From Rotaria sordida (lineage: Eukaryota; Rotifera; Eurotatoria; Philodinida; Philodinidae): a stretch of DNA of 64,000 bases. Under the pieces are notes generated by a model, which saw only the letters and a list, made by a program, of their open reading frames with translations, was not told the DNA's origin and made no database searches. A program made the translations under genes and the position numbers. Shown here one piece after another: positions 34,630-47,455 of the stretch (position 1 is the first letter of the stretch; each line of letters begins with the position of its first letter). The DNA is taken from assembly GCA_905250125.1 (NCBI GenBank), contig CAJNOL010001423.1, positions 1 through 64,000 on the forward strand, given 5' to 3'.

Positions 34630-37600
34630 TTGTTTTAGAAGAAAATCAATGATATTATAGAATTTATGAAAATATTTCCAATAAATTCAATCTAAAATGT
34701 ATTCATATAAATATTTATAAGAAAATAATTTTAAATCGTATATTAAATATTCATCGTTTGTAATTCGAATCAAATATTGTTCGATTCTCTCATATGTTTA
34801 ATAAAAATATAGAAATAAGGTTATATCAATCTTCAATGGATTCCTATGCTTATGACTTAATAATTATAAAAATTTTGATCAAATTTGATCGTATCGAACA
34901 TCTTATAAACTCTATTTGAGATGAACAAAATCTTTTTGTATTGAATAGATTCATGTCGATTAAAATCAGAATTTGATAAAAATATATCTGAGTTTAATTT
35001 ACTGGTTTTTCTATAAGGGATAACGATGATTTCAAAAAATAAAAATTAATTTTCATTCAAGGAAAAATGTATGTAAACCGAGATTGCAAAAAAGAGGTCT
35101 ATAAAGACATCATATCTTTGAGACAAAAAGAGAAAATGATTGAAAATATTTGGTGATCTTTCAAATAACATTGGCATTTCGTTTATTTTGATTGAAGGAA
35201 TAAATAAAGAGTTAATAAAAACTTCCCCAACATTGTTTTGTCCTTAGTCAATTTTTTTCCACGCTTTACTGTATTTTTTTTTTCATGTAAACGTATAGAA
35301 GTATAATTCATATCAAATAACAGAGATAGAAATGTCACAGATGTAGCTTAATTGATGCCTTCTTTGAAGAAATATCGACTTTTATTAGAATAAACTTAAA
35401 TTGATTTATTTTGTTCTAAATGAAACAATAAACGGAAATGTTTCACGAAAATCAATGCTAATCTAGATTGCATTAATTGCGATTTCATGGAAGACTTTAC
35501 ATGAAAATCCATGAGAATTCATTTGGGAATCTTTATCAAATCTATGAAAATCTAAGAGTGTGGTTTTGAGATGTTTCTATCTCCTGGAGAGAGACAAAAG
35601 TTGTGAGAAAATTGAATATTAATACTAACACCTATCCTTAATGCAGAGAGCAGCTCCAGATTGACATCTACATTCTTAATTTTGTGGATTTGAGAATAAT
35701 TCGATAAAGTGTATCATTTATGAATTCAAAAACAGAAGTTTTTTTTTCATATCGACAAAAGTTTCGTCTAAAGCTTTATGACATTTTGATCATTGTGAAC
35801 TGTTGAGATTGTTGTTCATCTTTTTAATTTAAAAGTTGATGTTGTCATTGCTTTCATTTCATTGAAGATGAAAAATTTGTTAGTAAATAGGTGATGAGAT
35901 ATTATTTTGATAAAATATTTTCATACGTATTATTAAAACAGAAGAAATCTCAGGAAAACTATGAAAACAAAAAGTCCTCAATAAAACTGGTAACTGTCGA
36001 TAGATTTTATTCTCAAATTTTGTTAAGAGAGAATCTTTTCATATTCAAAAACCAACTTGCTTTTTTTTGGCAATTGTACAAATGTTGTCAATGAATGGTT
36101 ATTTTTTTTGAGGAAATCTTTTATCGAAAGAAAAGTGTTTTGATTTTAGCCCAAGTAAACAAAAAAAAAATACGTGAAGATGGGCGACATGACTAGTCCA
36201 AAATGTTCGCAATATCAGTCAAATCCAGCCTGAAACGTCTTCTAAATTCGTCGTGACTAGTTATCTTGACAAGAAATGTTTTGCAACTCCGTTCGGACTA
36301 ATACGTAGAACAGAATAAGAAAAGAAGACAAGGTAGATTCGATCATCTGACCTGACAATATTCAATACTTGACAGATGTCCTGACGGCAGATCACGACTC
36401 ACCAATATACTGACGTTAGTTTAAATAGTTCAAATAGCAGAAAGATGCTCGTCCATTTGCTAGACAGTTAAAAACTTGTCGAAGACAAGTGACTGAACTA
36501 GTTTGAAGTGTCTTTTGCATCTGTCATGGCTAATCCAATTTTTAGGATGTACCATCATTACTAACTCAGAGTATTATGAAATTTCTTAACAACTGATCTT
36601 TCTCATACTAAATTGTCCAATCAACTGGTTTAGACTGACTAAGAATGAAAAGAAAAAGAATGTTATGCAAAGAAAATTTTTCAATATCTATATCATTAGT
36701 TGATAGTAAATGGTGAATTATTAGACATATTTAGAACATAGACGAGACAATAGAATAAATATCATTTTCGCTAAGTATATTTTATTAAAAGTCGATCGGT
36801 ATTATAGATATATGTATTAAAATAGACGCTTTACAAATTGTTTCGAGCTTTAAGATTCAGATTTTTTTGCTCGAGAGTACTGAAATAACCTTTGAAAAGC
36901 CCAAAAAATTTAGTCTGAACGGAATTTGTGGATCGAAGTTTCTGACGAACATGTTCGTTCATTTTGGCCTGCTTCAAAGGATTCCGAACGAGCCAAAAAC
37001 TATAGATCGCGACTAGAATTTTGTGCCCTTTTTGAATATGAACTTCGAAATGTTGTATCTAGTTTTATTGAAGAGTAGTGAGAACGTTTTTGAAAGGTCC
37101 AAAAAATTATTATTTATGGTGAACCTACAAGTTTTGGTTTACCTTATAAGTCAATTTTCAAACATGCGAAAAATTATCGCAGTAGGTCGTCTTGGTAGGG
37201 TGGACACTTTTCTACAAAATATGATATTGAACCAAGCTGTAGCTTTTATCTAAGTAAAGCTATAAGCATTCTGTCAAGAGCTTCTTTCTACGTAAAACAG
37301 TTTTTTGGTCAAAAAATCGATTTTTCAAAAATGAGTATTTAGGAAAAACGAAAATTGCAATGCCTTGTCGAAAGACAAACAAAATCTGAAATGGAGCATT
37401 TTTTAGGGTGGCTTCTGATCTACTAGCTAATGTGTAAATAAAGATTCCAACTTTTAGTTTCGAATTGCAATAGTAAAAATAAAAACATATGCAGAAAAAT
37501 GTCCCATCCAAACTAATTTTTTGGACTTTTCAAAGATTATTTCACTACTCTCGAACAAAAACTGAGACAAAATTTCAAAGCTCATATTCGAAATGAGCAT

Positions 37601-38463
37601 GAAATTCTGATCCTATCCATAGCTTTTAACTCGTCTGAAATACTTTCTGGCAGATCAAAAATGAACAAACATTTTGTCACAAAAATTTTTTGATCACCCG
37701 TTATATTGTAGATTGTCATCGATATTATTTTTTGAGGCGGAAATAGAAATACAAATGAATTCTTCAAGATCAATGCTGAAGTCAAGGATATACAGCATGT
37801 TTTATTATATCTCATCGTATTTGTGTGTGCGTTGCTACAAATTCTTCATTCTTTAAAATTCAAGATGCTATTGTGCACTTTTCCGAGGAGCAAAGATTTT
37901 GGATTTTTGAATGTTAACGTGCAAATATTGAAGTATCCAAAAATAGGAAAAAATACAAAGTATACTGTTCATTTTCTGACAAAAACTATGATCTTAAAAT
38001 TTCAAAACTAATTAGATGTGTAAAATAAATTAAAAATAACAAAAATATTGTTATGTCATTATTTATTTTAAATATACATTTTGATTATTTTTATTTAAAA
38101 ATTAATAATTTCGATTACACATATGTAATTTAGTTTTAATTCTATAAATGGATTAATTTAATTTAAAATAAAATAAACTCATGATACTGAGAAAATTTAA
38201 ATTCTCTTCAATTTAAATAATTTTTAATTTATTTTTACACTTCATATATAATTTTTTTTTAACACATTAACTTTTTTTTTGAAATCTTAACGATCAGAAA
38301 AAATTTCAAAAATTCTATTAAATAATATCTACGAATATTTAGTGAGACATACAAGTTAATTTCTCGATCATATGATCCAATCGTCTAAACGACGGATAAG
38401 TAACATATTGTATGCATGTTCGGATCTAACCTTTCGACTATATATATTTCAATTTAGAATAGC
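34630..38463. other. Gene-poor AT-rich region
   Basis: Upstream of the B-box exon. A GC-richer island at 36170-36545 has several GACTAG/CTAGTC-like words and resembles the patch at 38464-38815. Otherwise there are only short, shadow-like frames with no domain or splice support. Confidence 0.4.
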
Positions 38464-38815
38464 TCAGACTAGTCCAGTACATATCACTACAGCGCGTCAG
38501 GACAAAATCTTCTTTTCAATTTTAAATCACATTCTGACGCGCTTCATGTCAATCCGATCTATCTAGTCTTTATCTTAAAAAGTTTTCGTTCAAGACTAGT
38601 TTACATTATAGACAATAACTTGATATCTAACCGACCCTGAAGTAGTCCTGGACGGGCCTTTTCCTAGAAAAAGACTAAACTAGACATGTATGATGATACT
38701 TGCCAATGACTAGAGCGAGGCGAGATACAAGGACGTAGCTGACTTCAGACTAGTTCTGGTCGAAGACTTTTTGAGAGAAAGACTAGAGTGGTCGGATCGA
38801 TATGACTAGAAAAAA
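38464..38815. repeat. GACTAG-rich irregular repeat patch
   Basis: Within 350 bp the words GACTAG or CTAGTC recur about seven times at irregular spacing, in contexts such as AGACTAGTCC, AAGACTAGTTT and AGACTAGAGTGG. The patch also has GC-richer segments (GACCCTGAAGTAGTCCTGGACGGGCC). An inverted pair, GCGCGTCAGGA and TCTGACGCGC, lies at the left. It has no coding potential and looks like a degenerate tandem or foldback element. Confidence 0.4.
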
Positions 38816-38864
38816 ATACTGGATATTTAATCTGTTACTAACTTACTTGGAAGAAATGCATAAT

Positions 38865-39062
38865 TCAGCTGATTATAAGGTCGAACCATTCAGTCAGCAC
38901 TTGATAGGGTCGTAGAATCCCATGAAGATGAATTATATAAAGATTATCAGTTGCATTCAATTGATCAATTACTTTTAAATAAGTGTCAAGAGAAAGAAGA
39001 ATTTTGTCTTCATCTTTAAAATATGAATGTGTACGAATGAATTTTTCTATTTTTTGTCTCAA
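38865..39062 (-). other. Possible orphan exon
   Basis: A 65-codon frame with coding-like composition and no ATG at its start (TTG). Its upstream edge has plausible AG acceptors (CTATTGAG, ACGGTAG). The peptide begins RQKIEKFIRTHSYFKDEDKI and contains LYIIHLHGILRPYQ. I do not recognise a family and cannot find partner exons. It could be the last exon of an unseen gene or a pseudogene fragment. Confidence 0.2.
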
Positions 39063-42000
39063 TAGAAACTACCGTTCGTCTATCCGTTTTACTCAATTAA
39101 AATAAATATATGAGAATATTGATTGAAAACGTAGAAGAACTCATCAATCATTATGTTTGCTCTTTTCTTCGACAATAAAAGAAGAAAGAGATCTTCGGAA
39201 ATTCCTTCTCAAACTGTTCGATATTTAGTTAAACTGACACGGAGAAACATCATCTTAAGTTGAAAGAAACCTATGAGAAGCAACTTTAAATATGTGCTTT
39301 ACTTCATCACGGATGTTAACCAATAGGTGCAACTTCATTAAATCAAGTATCAAAGGTCTTTACTTAATACTTGATGCGAATAAAAAAAAAGATCACCAGT
39401 CTTCAATTCATTTCTTAATATTAAATATTAATAAATCATATAATACTTTATACTATATTTAATTTTTTCTACTTAACATTTAATTCACATAAAATTAAGT
39501 GGAAATGATATTTACTTAATACAATCATATACACGTAATTCTAAATGGTATGTAGAAAAATTTTAACATAATATAAAGTATTGTAAAGATTTGTTAAAAT
39601 TTAATATTAAGAAATTAATTGATAACTGCTGATATTCTTCTATCAATCTTAAAAATTAAATAGCAAATCTTTACTTAATTTAAAGTTAAGATTTAATTTT
39701 CATCCTTACAATAGATGAAGATTAACTTAAATAAATTTAGCTATTGTTATATAAAATTTTCTTACTTATAATTCGATGAAATATTTTGTTTTGATGTGTC
39801 ATGTGAAAAGTAACGAGCTATACAAAAAAACAACAACAACAATATCCAATAATACTAACATGTATATTCTTACGAAAGAAAATGAAATACGAGAGGAAAG
39901 AAAAAAAGCTTGATTGTCTCTAATATGGCGCATACAGTTCGAACTTTCTGTCCTATTCCTTTTTTCTCTTTTTTTATGCTTGACTGAATAGAGCACATGT
40001 AGTTATCTCGAAAAAATGCTTCTCGAATTTTCAAAAATTGTTATTTCAAAAAGTTTCGAATTTTCGATTCTATCATAAAATATGTTAATATTTTATGTAA
40101 CTATGAGTATAATCATTTTTTTTTCGTTCTGTACAACTGTAGAAATGTTTTTTTTTTCTGTTTAGTGACTAGAAAAAAGTAGTCAATATAAGTAATCACT
40201 TTTTTTTTTAGTCAATTATGTATCACAAAACGAAAAAAAAATATATTGATAAAGTTGAACAAAGCGAAAAAATTTCTCATATTCATAGTTATATGAAAAA
40301 TGAACATATTTTGTGATGTGATCTGAAATTCGAAATTTTTTGAAAATTGGAGAGGCATTTTTTTTTGAAGGTAACTCATAATTTATTATGAAGATGAAAA
40401 AAAAGTGCTGGGGAAGCTTTGAGTTGGACGCATCTTTCAACAAATGAGTTGTTGTCTTCTAAGTAGAATTCTTCAACGATTGTCTTACTGAAATTGCAAT
40501 CATTATTTGAAGGTGACAGTATAATAGAACTAGCATGATGGCGATAGAACTCATCAAAGGGTTCGAAGAGCATGGCTAATGATAAGATATCCTCTGTATC
40601 TTTTTTGAAAAATATCATTTATTTTATATTCAATCGAAAAAATTCTAATGTGTAGCATTTTGTTCCATAATCTTTGTTCAAAAGAATGACTGTCAAATGT
40701 ATTTTCGGACAACAATTGAAATATAACAATTTGGATTGAATAGAAAGAAAAATAATTATCATCTTCTATATTACTCTCAATGTGTCAGTTGTTAATGATA
40801 ATGTTTGAATCAGAGTCAAGAAAAGAAGAATGATATCAAATATAATAATTAGACATGATAGAAATATGAAGAGATTATGAATATCTCAATATAGTTAAAG
40901 AAAACTAATCGATACAAATATCCAAAAATTCAAGTTTGAAGTTTAAATATTTGAGCATACTTTGAAAATACATTAGAGAAAAATAAAGAACATAGGCAAA
41001 TAATAAACAGATCCAAGGTGATCTTCTCAAATCATTGGGATAGATATGTGTATCAAGACAATGATACAAATCACGCCACGTCATAATTGTTATATATTGG
41101 AAATAATAATTTCGAATAAAATAAAATTATTCCCATGAGTTTTCCATGGATTTATCTTGAAAAAGAAAAACAATACGATTAATTATATTTTACTGGTGTA
41201 AAACCGAAACCGATTCATATAGAAGCTAAAATCCTCGTTGTAACTTATTAGTGATAATCAAGGTTGTTGTAAGATCATTAAGATTAAAAGACGAATATGA
41301 AGAATATTTTTATATGAGATAAACAAACAGATATTTTATAATCTTTCAGAAGATCAATGTTCTAATGATTGAATATATATGAAAAATTTGGCTCGAAATA
41401 ATATGTTTTGCAATGTAGAGAGTGAAAATATGAATGCTTTACGATTTCAGTTATAGATCCAGTTTTTATTCATCGTTGAGTACGAATAGAGAAGATCCAA
41501 GTTGAGTCCATAATGTTCTCTTTGTTCTGTTTTCAAATTTTTTTGTTTATTTATTAATTTTCTAATTAAAAAAAAATCATCATTTTTATTATATCGAGTG
41601 AAATCAATTTAAATAAAAAGCAAAATTGTCATCAAAAGTATATTAACCATCACATAAAATTAATTGTTAAATAACCAATTTGGATAATATCGTGCTCTTT
41701 TCAACGAATTTGAAAAATGTTTATCTATCGAGAAAAGAACGACAAGAGAATAGACAACAACAAATAACTTAATATGAATTTCTTTTTCTTAAAATAGACA
41801 ATAATTAATTGAAATCTTCATTCTTGACTTAGTCAAGCACACAGAGGATGGCAGACGTTAGAGAGAAAAAACTCGTATCTAGATCCGACCAAATTTAACT
41901 TGAGACCATAAAAGATGTGCAGTCACATCTCCCTACCCTTAGTCAGATGATGCTCACTGTATAAATGTACTTTCTCCCCTATTTTCATCCTCTAGATTCA

Positions 42001-43798
42001 CATAAAACAAAAGTCTTCTAAATAGACAAAGCTTATTTCATATGCAAGAATCGCTTATATTCAAGTAACTAGTCTATTGAAATTGTATTTATTGATATTG
42101 ATTATATCCTTATGAATCAAGAGAATTTCATGAGTCTTTCTTTTGTCTGCGATTGAGATAAAGTATTTTTGTTTGACAATATTCTCGATTACGATTCAAT
42201 ATTACAGAGAAAAAATAATAAGAATCGAGCAAGTTTTTCAAAAAAGACGACGTTATGTTAAACAAGAACATCCAATTAATTGACTTATTAGTTTTACTTT
42301 ATTTTGTCCTACTGAGGGTGTGGGTGAAGGTTTGAGTTTGGATGTAGGTGTGAATGGAGAAATGAACTACATCCACACCTTACTAGTGTCTACTTTGGAT
42401 GCGGGATGGGTGAGATGTGAGTATTGGTTTGATGTGGCTCTGCCTGTGGATCTGTGATAGAGTGGCGGTTTAACGGTCTTTATATCACACACTTGCCTAT
42501 ACTTACACCCGCATCAGACATCTACATTCCTGATTTTCCGCATCACTAGAAGTGTATATTTTTGGCCCGTTGTACTTTATCAAAAGAATAAGAGAATAAT
42601 TATCCATGTGATCATAAGAATTGTTCTCGTGTAATAAATTAAGTATGTATCAAAGAAAAAATATGTTATTATCGAAACAGAGGCGTAATTCAACCTTACA
42701 TTCGCATGTTTTACAACTGGATCTGATCTGAATGAATTGACACAATGCTCAACAGTATTGGATTCGTTTAACATTATCAAATGTCGTCATTTTCAAGGAT
42801 CAATGAAACAATTATTGCTGCTAGAATTTAATCAATATGATAAATTATGTTTGAATGAATCTTTTACATTCGACAGTAGATCATACACATTTTATACAAG
42901 GTGTCACAAAGGTCATGACATGAAAAGAAGATTAAATATCTTCACCGAGTTTCAATCTAATGAGCTAAGGTTTTTTTTTCTAGTGATAAAAGAGAGCTCC
43001 AAGCTTTATTTATACGAATGATACGAAAGATAACTGAGTTGAGATTTTCTATCACATTGCAATGAGTCATGGCTATCCACATGTGTACGAGATTTTTGAA
43101 GTGCAGAACGAGAGTAGCTTTTATCGATAAGCATACTAAATATGTTTTTTAATAGAAAATTTTAAAAAAATAGTCCAATTCAAGACAGTGCAATGCATAT
43201 TATTTTTTTTTCTTTTATAATAAATAACTACTATTTCAATCAATATGTCACATAGTCGTTCTTTTTTGTATTTCTATCTTAATAGTAAACGAAGCCTTTC
43301 AGTCAAATATTCGAGAGTTTTTATCGGCAACGGTTAGTACTTTAAATTGACAGTAAAACAAAACATCCTTTCTATGTGCAAAAAAATCGATTTTACTCGT
43401 TGTTCTGCTGACACCAAATGTATGAAAACAAAAGATACGCGAACATAGGGCGATAAAGGATTCATACACGAAATGTCTCTTGCATATATTCGAAGAAACG
43501 AGCTCAAATGGAGTACAAAATGCTCTAGCCAAGGATACAAGTTTTTTCCAATGCAAAAGATCGAAATGGATTAAAGATAGTAGCATTAATTTTAATTTGA
43601 GTAAATTCTGGAATATGGTGCACTACTGCATTTACAAACAACTAAATCCAACGAATGCAATAAAATTTTTCTGGGAATGTTAGCAACTTGATTATTAATC
43701 GCAATCTTCTTTGAAATATTGAGCAACCTTTTGTAACCATTTACTTTTTTTCAATTAATCACGCAGACAAAAATATTGTAGTTCAATAGTCGACTTAT
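39063..43798. other. Gene-poor region with a GT-rich patch
   Basis: Mostly low-complexity AT-rich DNA. A short minus-strand frame at 40376-40618 has near-normal composition but no recognisable domain. The segment 42315-42535 is GT-rich on the left (GAGGGTGTGGGTGAAGG) and AC-rich on the right (CTTACACCCGCATC), as a decayed inverted repeat would be. A related segment lies at 45270-45665. Confidence 0.35.
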
Positions 43799-44086
43799 TC
43801 AACAGTTTTTCTTGTAACTCAAGAAACAATGATCACAGTAAACACCTTGGTCCAACTGCTTATTGACTGCACGTGCCGATTTAATACCAATTTTACCACC
43901 GTGCGCATCATTATAGACAACATCGTCCGCACAACAACCGCCTGCGCGTCCCGTACACTGATGTGTGTGTTGATGTATCTTTTTGTGATATCCTGTGCAG
44001 CAACCTCCAATTGCTGGACGGATAAATGCATAACAATAAAGAACAACATAGGCAATTATCGGAAGTAATCGTCCAGCTAGCATCAT
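43799..44086 (-). CDS. Small cysteine-rich secreted protein
   Basis: A 95-residue frame with tandem ATG codons at its start. Residues ~5-28 are a hydrophobic signal sequence (LLPIIAYVVLYCYAF), with a likely cleavage site around PAIG/GCC. The mature part is ~67 residues and carries ten Cys, in two CC pairs (GGCCTGY, GGCCADD), a CDHC pair, and single Cys in QCTG and at the C-terminus (KKNC). It also carries a His-rich segment (HKKIHQHTHQC). The even Cys count and spacing fit a disulphide-stabilised extracellular peptide. I recognise no family. The reverse-strand frame over the same bases is a shadow. Single exon, no neighbours nearby. Confidence comes from the ordered signal peptide plus Cys pattern, which is unlikely by chance. 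Confidence 0.55.
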   Translation of the reverse strand: MMLAGRLLPIIAYVVLYCYAFIRPAIGGCCTGYHKKIHQHTHQCTGRAGGCCADDVVYNDAHGGKIGIKSARAVNKQLDQGVYCDHCFLSYKKNC

Positions 44087-46309
44087 TAGTGGAAGTTTAA
44101 TGTGGAGAATAATTGTAGTAATGAGTAGATAGCGATGATATTTGTAGAGTGTAATAGTAGTTTTTATAGCCTAATGTTGAATATTGCATCATATACTATA
44201 GTGTCTTTATATTTTTCACAGAATAAAAACATACTGAGCATCTTAGTCAAATAATGGAATGAACACAATCATTGCATTTTAATTCAAGATTAATTTCAAG
44301 GTCAAGATATCTGATGTCGATGTTTATTACTGATTGTATATGGAATAACTTTATTTTGTCAAAATCAACATGGGAAAAGGATAAATATGCAACAATATGT
44401 GATCAAATTACCTTTCAAAGTCAAATTTAACTTCGCCAAACATTGCACATTGATAGAAGACTCATACAATACACTTTTCTGCATGAAAGAGAATTCATTA
44501 TTAGCAATTTCAAAAAAGCAGTAGATAAATATATGTTACTCTTATTGGAATCTGATAGTCGATGAGAGACAAGATACGAAAGGAAAGAAACTCATGGAGG
44601 ACAGAAAAAATAGAAGTCTTTAAAAAGCAGACGTTTCCCCCCCAAACGTAGAAGAGACGGCGATAGTAATTTGCAGGTAGATTCATAAAAAGCTGACATT
44701 TTTACGGAAACTATGTGGTATGAAAAAGAGGTCCATGTTTGAAAAGTTTCGAGTTAAAATGAAAATTTTACGCCTGTGATAAAACTGATCTCAGCTGGAA
44801 ATTCATTAGAAATCAAAATATGTCAAAAAAAGAATTACTGGTTACACAAGGTATCACTACAACGAGAATCAAAGTGTTCTATGTCAAAAATGACGTCCAC
44901 CGTCGAAAACATCACATCCGTACTTTACATACAGTATAGGAAATGTATGAGAATTATTTTAGTTTTATTGAGTGACTTTAGCACATCCTCTCTATACAGT
45001 ACGTGTCATCAGTCCCAGTACGTTTAAAAGTTAAGGTGAACTCAATCTTTTCCAACCAAGTTTTCAGCAGAGATACAGCTCGACAAACTAATTGTAAACA
45101 TTGACTCATACTCGATTATATTGACATGTACTGTGGATTTGAACTCAACACTAATCTTACCTATTACGACTATATCTCGATCCTTTTATCCTTCTGCTTA
45201 TACGCAACCGCTTATTTGGAAATTCAACGCACAGTCATCTGCAATAAAAAGATTATACAAATTATTTTGAGGATGTGGGTGTGAGTTTGGCTGCGGGATG
45301 TGGATATGGATATTCCTACCTTTCACATCCGCACATTGCTACAAAGGATCAGAGTCAATCACTGATGAAATCAGTTCCATTGAGAAATCTGATTTCTTAT
45401 AAGCCGAACAGTCATACAAGATGTCCAAAATTGATTACTGGTAGAATAAATCCTATAGCATCTTAATGTGTTATATACAAGCCAATGGAAAAACTCAATG
45501 CCTACAGATCCTTTTGAATCATTTTCGAATCGATTTCTTCTTTCCCTTGCAGTCTGTAGCGTCAGTAATCCCTTCATTTCTGTACGACAGTTCTAGACCT
45601 TTCAGAATATGAATGTAAGTGCGGCTTTTATGTTGATCCGCATCGATATTCATACTTACACCTGCCTACAAGAGAATAGAAAAAGTCAAGTATCCTACCG
45701 GACTTGAAAATCATAAACAACACAACAAACAGTAAATATATAGCTTTGTTGAGGATTTTCTATCACATACTTAAAATTTTTTATTTTTATTAAGTTCGTT
45801 CATATTTAATGAGAAAAAATGAAAATATTAAAATTTAGTCCATATGATTAGCATCTAGATGTAGAAACTTGTTCAAAAGCGTATAAATAAGACGAAACTT
45901 GGCAGTGGAATTATGTTGACGAGCGTGTGAATCAGTACCTGAGCGATTGCAACTTTGCAAAGACTTAGAGGGTGAATACATTCAGCGATTTTTGTAAAAA
46001 GCTCACTTTTAAAAAGATTTTACAAATATGTGCTATTGTGCGTATTATTTTCTAGTTCTATTTCGCTAATAAATGTTTCGTTAGAACTGAGACTTGTTTC
46101 CTTACTTTTGACCATCCTATATCTGCACATTTTTGAAGAAATTATTACATCTAGATATTGATCATATCCTACATCTTTGGATTATATCACCTAGTAAATA
46201 TGGTAAAAATATGAGATCTAACTGAATATGTACAAATCAAAAATCAAAAAAAATTATTTGTTCTGTTACTTTTAGTCCACCCTATATATATTTATATAGA
46301 CATACACAA
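44087..46309. other. No gene seen; GT-rich repeat relics
   Basis: Contains a GT-rich segment starting at ~45270 (GATGTGGGTGTGAGTTTGG), similar to the start of the segment at 42315, and an AC-rich end at ~45650 (CATACTTACACCTGCC). Frames of 60-80 codons here follow these repeats and are not credible genes. Confidence 0.35.
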
Positions 46310-46409
46310 NNNNNNNNNNNNNNNNNNNNNNNNNNNNNNNNNNNNNNNNNNNNNNNNNNNNNNNNNNNNNNNNNNNNNNNNNNNNNNNNNNNNNNNNNNN
46401 NNNNNNNNN
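46310..46409. other. Assembly gap
   Basis: Exactly 100 N, the customary length for a gap of unknown size. Sequence order across it is therefore a scaffold join, not read-through evidence. Confidence 0.99.
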
Positions 46410-47455
46410 CGCAGAGTTTAGTCTTTGGTCCCAACTGTGAGCGAATCCAGTTACGGAATACTTGAATCCAGGCCCAAGATATCCTACGTGCAAATACAAG
46501 TTGTTAAAATTAATTATTTTAAAAAGAACTTGATTTTACCAGCATTGTTTGAGTAACATCAAGAATTATTGACAATGAAACATGACATTCAAAATTGGCA
46601 AACATATGCACACTCACTGTGGAAAAAATTCCACTTAAATATTCATATTAATAGTATAAATTGATCTAGACTATTCTATGAAAAAAATAAAAAGACTTTT
46701 ACAAATCAAATGACACTATTTCTATATCCAGATCTTACACTATACAAAAATGTTTTTATATAGTTTTAAGTCAGATTTCTTGTATTTTAATTATTGGTAA
46801 AATTTTATTTTGGTTGATACAATTATTAACTCTTTTGGATTGTAATACAGAATTTATGATTTAAGTATTCTTGAAGTAAATAAGCAACAAAAATCAACAA
46901 TAAGTATAAAATTCATGAATGTAAATTCATTCACTGAAACAATTATTTGATTATCTCATGATTATTTAATGTAAAAAATAGAACTGCTGATTTGATGTTT
47001 TGATCAAAATGAACTATATCTTATTCTACAGTAGTTTTTTTCAATGATACTATTTAACTCTATGAAGTAATTTGAGAAAAAAACCAGCCTCGATCTATCG
47101 TAAAAACATTCGGAAATCAAACTTATTGAAAAAACCCCACCCACACCCACGCCCTGCTATGACGAAAACAGATATCATTATCGTTTTCTTACTTTCTAAA
47201 CCTTATATTAACGAATAGATATCAAGGTTAAATTTTTTGTAGGCGAAAAAAAAACATCCTTGAAATTTATTCTTTTTATATATCAATCAATAACGAAATA
47301 AAAAAGAAGTTTGAAGAAAACAATAGTCACACAAAGAGAATATTCTATATTGGTATTAGAATTGTATTAAATTATAATAATAAAAACTAATCAAGCAAAT
47401 ACTAAATCAAACTTTGAATTTTTTTTTCATTTAATTTACATGGTGCCTTGTTTTT
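46410..47455. other. 3' flank of the claudin-like gene, no gene seen
   Basis: AT-rich. One C-rich word, ACCCCACCCACACCCACGCCC, lies at about 47135-47157; its reverse strand contains TGTGGG-type units like those of bdelloid telomeres. Nothing coding is supportable. Confidence 0.35.

Noticed and set aside
40376..40618. 80-codon minus frame with balanced composition
   Set aside because: No recognised domain, no partner exon and no splice or polyadenylation context; could be an exon but cannot be supported.
43829..44068. Plus-strand 79-codon frame, Cys/Thr-rich
   Set aside because: Antisense shadow of the cysteine-rich secreted protein, which has the signal peptide and tandem ATG.
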